DNA from: DAOUFU01 sp034429275
Lineage (GTDB): Bacteria > Chloroflexota > Anaerolineae > Aggregatilineales > Aggregatilineaceae
Direction: 5' to 3'
DNA length: 13,246 bases
Assembly: GCA_034429275.1 (NCBI GenBank)
Contig: DAOUFU010000004.1
Span: 1 to 13,246, forward strand
Shown here one piece after another: positions 7,061-13,246 of the stretch (positions within the stretch are counted from its first letter, which is position 1; the number at the start of each line of letters is the position of its first letter). The translations under genes and the position numbers were made by a program. The notes under the pieces were generated by a model. The model had not been told where the DNA came from. It saw nothing but the letters and a program-made list of their open reading frames with translations, and made no database searches.

Positions 7061-8026
7061 TTGACAGAACAACTGCATGGCCTGGTCATCCGCACCCAAA
7101 GCGGCTTTTTCACCGTACAGACCCCTGAAGGCCCGATCATCTGCCAGCTGCGAGGCAAACTCAAGGAAGCGTATCAGGATTCCGACCTGGTGGCCCTGGG
7201 AGACCATGTCACCATCGAGCGGTTGGAACGCGAGGCGGACACGGTCGGCGGCGTGATCGTGGCAGTGGACGAGCGCGAGCGGGTGCTGTCGCGGGTTGCG
7301 CCCAGCTCAGCGGTCGGCACTTCGGCGGAGCGCGAGCAGGTGATCATCGCCAACCCAGACCAGGCGATCTGTGTCTTCGCGGCGGCCCAGCCCGCGCCCC
7401 ATACCCGGATGCTGGACCGGTTCCTGGTGGCGGCAGAAAAGGCCACCATCCCCCATATTTGCATCTGTGTAAACAAGATGGACCTGGTGCGCGGCGATCC
7501 CCGGCAATTGGCACGCACGCACGAGACATTTGGCGTATACGAGCAGATCGGTTACCCGGTGCTGTACGTCAGCGCACGGCTGGCGGAGGGGATCGAGGCC
7601 CTGCGTGAGCGGCTGGCGGGGCGAATCTCGGTGTTCACCGGGCCATCCGGGGTGGGCAAAACCAGCCTGCTGAATGCCATTGAGCCGGACCTGGGCCGCC
7701 GGGTGAGTGCGATCAGCGCGGCGACGACCAAGGGCCGCCACACAACGCGCTACAGCGAGCTGGTCCCGCTGGAGGGCGGCGGCTGGATCGCGGATACGCC
7801 GGGTATCCGCACCATCTCCCCCTGGGACGTGGAACCTCATGAACTCGACGGCTATTTCATCGAGATCGCGCCATACGTGGCACAGTGCAAGTTCCCCGAC
7901 TGCACGCACACCCACGAGCCAGACTGCGCCGTGCGGGCTGCCGTTGAGCAGGGCCTGATCAGCGAGGCGAGGTACGACAGCTATTTACGGCTGCGGGACG
8001 AGCTGGACGATCAGTACGTCTATTAG
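7061..8026 (+). CDS. rsgA: Small ribosomal subunit biogenesis GTPase RsgA
   Basis: RsgA (YjeQ/EngC) is a circularly permuted GTPase that checks late maturation of the 30S subunit. With the TTG start it has 321 residues, typical for the family, and opens directly on the OB-fold (LHGLVIRTQSGFFTV). The permuted G-motifs appear in the diagnostic order: G4 NKMD (138-141), G5 SAR (171-173), G1 P-loop GPSGVGKTS (194-202), G2 in TKGRHTTR (223-230) and G3 DTPG (245-248). The C-terminal zinc motif is intact: C276, C281, H283 and C289 in CKFPDCTHTHEPDCAV. The start was chosen by the AAGGAG at 7050-7055; ATG at 7037 or 7004 would add 8 or 19 residues that do not fit the family. The gene lies 40 bp after the bactofilin-like gene, probably co-transcribed. 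Its TAG overlaps the stop of the convergent gene. Confidence 0.96.
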   Translation: MTEQLHGLVIRTQSGFFTVQTPEGPIICQLRGKLKEAYQDSDLVALGDHVTIERLEREADTVGGVIVAVDERERVLSRVAPSSAVGTSAEREQVIIANPDQAICVFAAAQPAPHTRMLDRFLVAAEKATIPHICICVNKMDLVRGDPRQLARTHETFGVYEQIGYPVLYVSARLAEGIEALRERLAGRISVFTGPSGVGKTSLLNAIEPDLGRRVSAISAATTKGRHTTRYSELVPLEGGGWIADTPGIRTISPWDVEPHELDGYFIEIAPYVAQCKFPDCTHTHEPDCAVRAAVEQGLISEARYDSYLRLRDELDDQYVY

Positions 8027-8886
8027 GTCTGGCCCGGATCGTCGAACAGGGCGCGATGGGGGAAAACCAGCCGGCTGTGGGCATAGTCGCGCCGCAGCAG
8101 GGCGCGGTTGTTCGCCCGCTCAAAATCCGCCTGGAGATCGACCACGCGCGCGATCTGGTGCGCCGATGGCTCGCGCGAATAGACGACAATCGCGGTGGTC
8201 AGATCGCCCGGCACAATCAGCACAATCGATCCATCGGCCAGCCGTTTTTGCGCAGGACCGGGATTGCCCCGCTCGGCCATCACGGTTCGAAGGCGATCAA
8301 GCACAGCCTTTACCTGGTGCTCAGCGATCTGAACCGAGCCGCTGATGGTGATCTGCGTGCCAGTGGCCTGATCGTAGATGGCGTAGGACAGGACGCGGGC
8401 AGCATAGTGCTCGATCAAAAAGGCGGTGTGCCCGGCAGTGATGACCGACTGCCACGCCTGGCTGTTAGGATCGCGCGCCAGCAGGCGCTCGGTGATGTCG
8501 CGCTGCTCGCTGTACCGCCCATACACCGCCTGGAACTGGTCGCGGTTCAGTTTGCCGTCAGCAAATTCCGCCGCGATCTGCGACATTTTTTCGCGCAGCA
8601 GGATCAGGGCTTCTTCGGCGCGCTGCATCTGCTCGCGGGGGGTCATGGGGCGAGCGGGCGTGGGCGGCAAGGGAATTTCCGGCAGACGCGGGTCCTGCGC
8701 CCTGGGCGCTTCGGGCAAAGTGGGGCGGATGGGCGAACGCAGCTCGTTCTTGGCCTGCGCTCCCGGTTTTGAACCGGGCGCGGGTGATTCTTCACGGGCG
8801 CGGGCCACGCCCTGGCTTGACGTTCGCTTCGGGAGTGAAGCGGTTTGTTCCTGGTCGAGGTCGGGGCGGTCGTCGTGCGAACTCAC
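8023..8886 (-). CDS. Unrecognised protein: proline-rich tail, helical segment, possible roadblock-like domain
   Basis: I do not recognise this 287-residue protein with certainty. Residues 1-80 are disordered, rich in P, S, E and R, with PLPPTPARP at the end. Residues 84-138 are helical and charged and contain FADGKLNRDQFQAVYGRY, which resembles short SHOCT-like or EF-hand-like helical motifs without being clearly either. Residues 150-265 look like an alpha/beta domain: YAARVLSYAIYD, a strand turning at GTQITISGS, an amphipathic helix HQVKAVLDRLRTVMAER, strands SIVLIVPGD and TAIVVYSREP, then a closing helix. That order would suit a roadblock/LC7 or longin-like fold as found beside bacterial small GTPases, but this is inference. 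It has no signal peptide or membrane helix. The start is GTG at 8886 with AAGGG 5 nt upstream. Its TAA interlocks with the rsgA TAG. Confidence 0.82.
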   Translation of the reverse strand: MSSHDDRPDLDQEQTASLPKRTSSQGVARAREESPAPGSKPGAQAKNELRSPIRPTLPEAPRAQDPRLPEIPLPPTPARPMTPREQMQRAEEALILLREKMSQIAAEFADGKLNRDQFQAVYGRYSEQRDITERLLARDPNSQAWQSVITAGHTAFLIEHYAARVLSYAIYDQATGTQITISGSVQIAEHQVKAVLDRLRTVMAERGNPGPAQKRLADGSIVLIVPGDLTTAIVVYSREPSAHQIARVVDLQADFERANNRALLRRDYAHSRLVFPHRALFDDPGQT

Positions 8887-9036
8887 CGTATTCCCTTTGC
8901 GCTGCTAAGCAAACAACCATGGGCCGAAAACAATGCGCTAAAGACTCAGGGGCCGCTCTCTGGCGAGCGCTCCCTGGACGGGCGCGGACTGCTTCGGGCC
9001 ATCAACAGATCGTTCAACACACTGCTTATACCAGGA

Positions 9037-9045
9037 ACTATAGCA
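9037..9045 (-). promoter_or_regulatory. Extended -10 promoter upstream of the 8023-8886 gene
   Basis: On the - strand TGCTATAGT (9045 to 9037) is an extended -10; a second one, TGGTATAAG (9033 to 9025), lies 12 bp downstream. No strong -35 is seen. Either would leave a leader of about 130-145 nt before the GTG at 8886. The rest of the 278-bp gap (8887-9164) shows no gene; it also holds the hairpin at 9089-9122. Confidence 0.4.
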
Positions 9046-9088
9046 CACGCTGCTCACCCGCGATAGTGGGCGAAAGTGGCATGAACGT

Positions 9089-9122
9089 GCACGGCCCGCG
9101 AGTGTTTTTTCGCAGGCCGTGT
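9089..9122 (-). terminator. Hairpin ending the sugar-transport operon
   Basis: GCACGGCC (9089-9096) pairs with GGCCGTGT (9115-9122, one G-T wobble). After one mismatch, GCGA (9098-9101) pairs with TCGC (9110-9113). It lies about 43 bp past the MalG-type stop. The T-run sits in the loop (+ strand), not after the stem, so on the - strand it is a strong stem without a U-tract. A smaller inverted repeat, GCCGC/GCGGC, is at 9151-9162. Confidence 0.5.
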
Positions 9123-9164
9123 TCCGGTGCGCCAGGTGGAATCGGCGTTTGCCGCCCGCGGCGA

Positions 9165-10076
9165 CTATCCTTTCAGCCCGGTGGTGGCGATGCCCTCCAC
9201 CAGGTAACGCTGGAAGAAAATGAAGATCACGAACACGGGCACCAGGGACAGACTCGACATGGCGAAAATGGCCCCCCAATCGGTCTGCCCCGATGGATCG
9301 GAGAAGGTGCGCAGGGCTAGCGATACGGTATAGAGCCGCGGCTCGTTGAGGTAGAGCAGTGGGGTCAGGAAGTCTTCCCAGGTCCAGTAGAAGGAAAAGA
9401 TCGCGGCGGTGATCATAGCCGGTTTGAGCTGGGGCAGGATGATCCGGAAGAAGATGCCGCCTTTGCTGCAGCCGTCGATCAGGGCGGCTTCGTCAAGCTC
9501 ACGCGGGATGCCGCGAATGAACTGGATGATCATAAAGATAAAAAACACCTGCCCGCCCAGCCGGGGCAGCAGCAGCGGATAGAACGTGTTCAGCCAGCCC
9601 AGCTTGTTGAAGATGATATACTGCGGGATGATCTGCACCTGCACCGGCAACATGAGCGTAAGCATCATGATGCTGAACCAGAAATTGCGCCCCACGAACT
9701 TCACCCGCGCGAAGCCATAGGCCACCACTGCCGACGAACTGACCGTTAGCAGCGTGCCAAGACCGGCATAGATCAGCGAATTCTTGAAAAACACGGAGAA
9801 CGAGACCCCACCAAACCCCCGCCAGCCGTTGGTATAGTTCTCCAGCCTGATCTCATTGGGAATGATGGCGGCCTGGTTGGTCCATATCTCGGACGGCCCC
9901 TTGAGCGAACTCCCCACCAGCCACAGGATGGGATAAATCATTGCCAGAGCGGCCACAAAGACGAACCCATGATAGATCAACGCGCTGAGCAGTTTGCGCT
10001 GACGCACGGTCAGCAGCGGCTGACCCTTCTGGTCGGTGAGCAGAGACTGCCGGGATCGAGTTTCAACGGTGCTCAT
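9165..10076 (-). CDS. Carbohydrate ABC transporter permease, MalG type
   Basis: A 303-residue inner-membrane permease of the MalG/LacG group (binding-protein-dependent transport inner membrane component). About six helices are visible, near 31-55, 101-124, 131-153, 164-187, 216-236 and 267-288. The EAA loop that docks on the ATPase is ELDEAALIDGCSKGGIFFRI followed by ILPQLKP (193-219), with the conserved E-A-A and G. The end, VEGIATTGLKG, matches the common MalG terminus (GLTAGAVKG-like). It forms a heterodimer with the MalF-type permease directly upstream: that gene's TAG is immediately followed by this ATG (TAGATG), and AGGAAGAG lies within the end of the upstream gene, so translation is coupled. 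No ATPase gene follows. The substrate is a sugar or glycoside of unknown identity. Confidence 0.95.
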   Translation of the reverse strand: MSTVETRSRQSLLTDQKGQPLLTVRQRKLLSALIYHGFVFVAALAMIYPILWLVGSSLKGPSEIWTNQAAIIPNEIRLENYTNGWRGFGGVSFSVFFKNSLIYAGLGTLLTVSSSAVVAYGFARVKFVGRNFWFSIMMLTLMLPVQVQIIPQYIIFNKLGWLNTFYPLLLPRLGGQVFFIFMIIQFIRGIPRELDEAALIDGCSKGGIFFRIILPQLKPAMITAAIFSFYWTWEDFLTPLLYLNEPRLYTVSLALRTFSDPSGQTDWGAIFAMSSLSLVPVFVIFIFFQRYLVEGIATTGLKG

Positions 10077-11021
<945 letters not shown>

Positions 11022-11084
11022 ACGATCACCCTTAACCCTGGTAAACCACCAGCAAATAACCCGCGTATAACTTCGGTTGCGAAA

Positions 11085-11109
11085 TGGGGCGCAGCAGCGC
11101 CGCGCCCCA
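11085..11109 (-). terminator. Intercistronic hairpin between binding-protein and permease genes
   Basis: TGGGGCGC (11085-11092) and GCGCCCCA (11102-11109) form a perfect 8-bp stem with a 9-nt loop, about 35 bp past the binding-protein stop and 64 bp before the MalF-type start. On the - strand ATTTCG follows, with no full U-run. Such hairpins in sugar ABC operons often give partial termination or protect the upstream mRNA, making binding protein more abundant than permease. The structure is seen; the effect is inferred. Confidence 0.55.
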
Positions 11110-11143
11110 CGTCACGTTGACAGGATTGACCAGCCGGGTGAGT

Positions 11144-12445
11144 CTAGCGCGATAGGATAAGCTCCGCCTCTTCGCGCAGAAGCTTCACAGCATCTTCGGG
11201 CGAGAGGATGCCATACAGCACTGGCTCGACCACCTGCGGAATGTAGAGATTGTTGTTGATGTCGGCATGGGCCGCGGGATCGGGCGGGCGAATCGGGCTG
11301 TTGTAGCCTTCAACCTCGCCCAGGAAGCGGAACATTTCCTGCTGGGCCGGGCCAAGCTCAGGCAGCAGGGCTTCACGCACGGCGGACGAAATCGGCACAC
11401 CGCGCTCGGCCATCAGGATCCGGTTGGCCTCCACCGAGTTGGTGAAGAAGTCGATGAACTTGGCGGCTTCTTCGGCATGTTTGGAACTCTTGGCGATTGA
11501 GAAGAACATCGAGGGCTTGATGTAGTTGCGCGGATACCCACCGGCGACACCTGGCACCGTGTGCTCAATGAAATGACGATCTTCACCGGCAGCGTTCCAG
11601 ATGGCGACCAGCATGTTGCTCCAGCCATATTCGATGGCGGCTTTCTGCGTCACGATATAGCTCTCTTCGATGCTGGTGCCCGCGCGGGCCAGCGTTTCGT
11701 CGATGGGCGGCAGCGCGCCAGCCTCGGTCAGGCGCAGCAGCATGTGGAGGTAATCCACGAAATACTGATCCTGCTCTTCGGTATAGCCCAGGCCGTTGCC
11801 TTCCGCGTTGTAGGCATAGGCATCGCAGCAGGCAATATACAGGCCCTTCCAGTGCTCCGAGAGATGCAGGTTGCCACCGGCGGCATAGATGCCGAGTTCC
11901 TCATGCAGTTTGAGCGCGATCTCTTCGAAATCTTCCCAGGTCCAATCCATGGGCGGAATTTCGATGCCGGCCTTCTCAAAGGCATCCACGTCCATGATGA
12001 ACGTCTCGGAGTTGTTGCCGAGGTTGAAGCCGTAGAGCTTGCCGTTGACCCGGCCACCAGCCAGCGAAGCTTCGGCAATGTTCGAGACATCGATCACGCC
12101 GCTGGCGATGAAGTCATCGAGGGGCAGAAGCTGGTCGTTGGCCACCCATTCTTCGATGCGGGCGTAGTCGTGCTGGATGATATCCGGCAGGTTGTTGCCC
12201 GCCGCCTGAGTCGCCAGCTTGGTCCAGTGATCGTCCCAGCCGGACGGCTCGTACACGATGGTGACGTTGGGATTCAGCTGCTGATACAGCTCGATGACGG
12301 CGATGGTGCGGTCGTGGCGGTTCTGCGACCCCCACCAGGCCATGCGAAGCTCAATCTTTTCATCCTGGCCAAAAACCGTGGTGCTGGGGATGATCAGCGC
12401 GGCGAGCAGCAGCAGCGTGATCAGCAATCCTTTTTTGCTCTTCAT
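11144..12445 (-). CDS. Extracellular sugar-binding protein of ABC transporter, SBP family 1
   Basis: A 433-residue family 1 (MalE-like) solute-binding protein that captures a carbohydrate outside the membrane and delivers it to the permease pair. The signal peptide is about 1-26 (MKSKKGLLIT, core LLLLAALII, VFG before Q27). No cysteine occurs in the first 45 residues, so it is not a lipoprotein. Mature signatures are IELRMAWWGS (31-40), FxxxxPNVTI-type text at 55-64 (QQLNPNVTIV), NNLPDIIQHDYARIEEW (84-100), LDDFIASG (109-116), KLYGFNLGNN (136-145) and WTWEDFEEIA (168-177). Later come KSSKHAEEAAKFIDFFTNS and AERGVPIS, typical of the second lobe. Tryptophans 37, 38 and 70 are candidates for sugar stacking. 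The ATG at 12445 has AAGGA (12453-12457) with 7-nt spacing. It is the first gene after the regulated promoter at 12579-12608. The ligand cannot be named. Confidence 0.95.
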   Translation of the reverse strand: MKSKKGLLITLLLLAALIIPSTTVFGQDEKIELRMAWWGSQNRHDRTIAVIELYQQLNPNVTIVYEPSGWDDHWTKLATQAAGNNLPDIIQHDYARIEEWVANDQLLPLDDFIASGVIDVSNIAEASLAGGRVNGKLYGFNLGNNSETFIMDVDAFEKAGIEIPPMDWTWEDFEEIALKLHEELGIYAAGGNLHLSEHWKGLYIACCDAYAYNAEGNGLGYTEEQDQYFVDYLHMLLRLTEAGALPPIDETLARAGTSIEESYIVTQKAAIEYGWSNMLVAIWNAAGEDRHFIEHTVPGVAGGYPRNYIKPSMFFSIAKSSKHAEEAAKFIDFFTNSVEANRILMAERGVPISSAVREALLPELGPAQQEMFRFLGEVEGYNSPIRPPDPAAHADINNNLYIPQVVEPVLYGILSPEDAVKLLREEAELILSR

Positions 12446-12502
12446 GGTGCAATCCTTTCTAAAAAGTGATCCTATTGAGAGGCGTACAAAACGACAGGCG
12501 TC

Positions 12503-12529
12503 GATAACACCTCATGAGGCCCCGTTATC
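12503..12529. promoter_or_regulatory. Nested inverted repeat in the leader of the sugar operon
   Basis: GATAAC (12503-12508) and GTTATC (12524-12529) flank a perfect 10-bp palindrome, CCTCATGAGG (12510-12519). It lies within the predicted leader, about 45-70 nt after the start site. It could fold as an RNA hairpin, or the CCTCATGAGG core could be a second protein site. The symmetry is certain; the role is unknown. Confidence 0.45.
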
Positions 12530-12561
12530 AACCGCCCATTCTTTGAACGATTCATCGGCAT

Positions 12562-12575
12562 TGTGAATGTTCACA
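12562..12575. promoter_or_regulatory. Putative LacI-family operator
   Basis: TGTGAA-TG-TTCACA is a perfect 14-bp palindrome with 6-bp arms. LacI-family operators are palindromes of this size, usually with a central CG; here the centre is TG/CA, a mild deviation. It covers the predicted transcription start (about 12572) of the binding-protein operon, the classical place for a repressor. The adjacent LacI-type gene is the obvious candidate protein. Confidence 0.6.
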
Positions 12576-12578
12576 TTT

Positions 12579-12608
12579 ATCATAAAGCAAAATATCGCCC
12601 AGAGTCAA
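12579..12608 (-). promoter_or_regulatory. Sigma70-type promoter of the sugar-transport operon
   Basis: On the - strand TTGACT (12608-12603) and TATGAT (12584-12579) are 18 bp apart, matching 5/6 at each hexamer. The predicted start is near 12572, giving a leader of about 127 nt to the ATG at 12445. It lies in the 215-bp gap after the regulator stop codon, so transporter genes can be switched separately from the regulator. Confidence 0.7.
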
Positions 12609-12660
12609 GAGCACCGGCAGAGGTGACGATGGGGAGGATGTGGAGGGACGATCTGCCGGA

Positions 12661-13246
12661 TCAACGGCGCGCGCGCGTGCTCTTGCGCAGGATCAGGTTG
12701 GGCAGCAGCACATGCTGGTGCGGCGGCGTGTTGGGCTTGCTGATCAACTCGAACAGGAACTGAAACGCCAGGCGGCTCTGCAGATCAAAGTTGAACTCCA
12801 CCGTCGTCAGCGGCGGGTCCTGGAAGGCAGCGTGGGGAGCGTTGTCGTAGCTGACGATCGAGATATCCTCCGGCACGCGCAGGTTGTGCTGGCGAAGAGC
12901 GTGCAGCGCACCTATCGCCATGTTGTCGTTGGCGATCAGCGCTGCAGTGAACGGTTGGCCGCTCTTGAGAATCTTGCACATGCCCTCATACCCGGTTTCG
13001 ATGGCGTTTTTGGTCGTCGTGTAATCGCCGTGCGCGCTGGGGCCGGGCGTCAATCCATGCTCTTCGAGGATGCGCTTCCAGGCTTCGTAGCGCAGCGAGG
13101 CGTTGATGGCTTTGAGCGTGCCCGTCACCACCGCGATATCGCGGTGCCCCAGGTCGATCAGGTGCTGGACGGCGAGCTGAGTGGCGCGGGTCTGGTCATA
13201 GCCCACCCAGGTGATCCGGGTTGAATTGAGGGCGAAATCGCGCCGC
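12661..13246 (-). CDS. LacI-family transcriptional regulator, partial (5' end outside window)
   Basis: The C-terminal 194 residues of a LacI/GalR-type repressor; the frame stays open to the right edge, so the N-terminal helix-turn-helix and part of the first lobe are missing. A GTG at 13206 is an internal valine, not a start. Family features in order are WVGYDQTRATQLAVQHLIDLGHR-IAVVTG, the typical V-x-x-D...A...HL-x-x-LGHR-x-IA passage; then ALIANDNMAIGALHAL, the ND-x-MA-x-G sugar-binding hinge segment; LRVPEDISIVSYDNAP; LTTVEFNFDLQSRLAFQFL; and LILRKSTRARR at the end. It should bind a sugar or sugar phosphate and leave or join its operator in response. Its position 215 bp upstream of the binding-protein gene, with an operator-like palindrome between, indicates local control of the transporter. 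Stop TGA is at 12661-12663. Confidence 0.93.
   Translation of the reverse strand, partial: RRDFALNSTRITWVGYDQTRATQLAVQHLIDLGHRDIAVVTGTLKAINASLRYEAWKRILEEHGLTPGPSAHGDYTTTKNAIETGYEGMCKILKSGQPFTAALIANDNMAIGALHALRQHNLRVPEDISIVSYDNAPHAAFQDPPLTTVEFNFDLQSRLAFQFLFELISKPNTPPHQHVLLPNLILRKSTRARR

Noticed and set aside
11561..12469. 302-codon open frame on the + strand
   Set aside because: It lies opposite the solute-binding protein, whose family signatures are clear; the product looks like reverse-strand translation of it.
13204..13206. GTG as start of a 181-residue LacI-like protein
   Set aside because: Upstream codons continue in frame to the window edge with family-like sequence (TRITWVGYD), so this is an internal valine of a larger gene.

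Overview
The window is a GC-rich (about 60% by eye) bacterial chromosome segment with twelve protein-coding genes, no RNA genes, no CRISPR array and no recognisable mobile element. Gene style suggests a member of the Chloroflexota, perhaps Anaerolineae-like. The basis is a MalFG-type sugar importer under a LacI regulator, a secreted TolB-like propeller, a bactofilin-like membrane protein and recurrent GGGGCG...CGCCCC intergenic palindromes. This assignment is inference; the window holds no rRNA or phylogenetic marker beyond rsgA.

Left part (1-3809). A hairpin at the left edge precedes a rightward pair: an unrecognised two-helix membrane protein with a long coiled coil (58-882), and a RimI-like GNAT acetyltransferase 11 bp behind it (894-1373). 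Converging on this pair are two leftward genes: a YfcE/MJ0936-type metallophosphoesterase (1393-1899) and a secreted beta-propeller protein (2046-3809). The 146-bp gap between those two carries three consecutive stem-loops.

Middle part (3810-8026). A divergent promoter region drives the propeller gene leftward. Rightward it drives an HI0933/YhiN-type flavoprotein (4029-5363), followed by a bactofilin-like polytopic membrane protein (5524-7020) and the ribosome-assembly GTPase RsgA (start best placed at a TTG, 7061-8026). The rsgA stop codon interlocks with the stop of the next, leftward gene (8023-8886), an unrecognised protein with a proline-rich tail, a helical segment and a possible roadblock-like domain.

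Right part (9165-13246). A leftward sugar-uptake operon reads, in transcription order, LacI-family regulator (5' end outside the window), extracellular solute-binding protein, MalF-type permease and MalG-type permease. Between regulator and binding protein lies a good sigma70-type promoter (TTGACT-18-TATGAT) with a 14-bp palindrome, TGTGAATGTTCACA, over the predicted transcription start. This fits repression by the adjacent LacI-type protein. No transport ATPase is encoded here, so a shared MsmX/UgpC-like ATPase elsewhere is the likely partner. The sugar cannot be named.

I did not find a convincing undescribed multi-gene system. The best leads are the regulatory architecture of the sugar operon, the structured gap at 1900-2045, the recurrent GC-rich hairpins without U-tracts, and the three unrecognised proteins (58-882, 5524-7020, 8023-8886).
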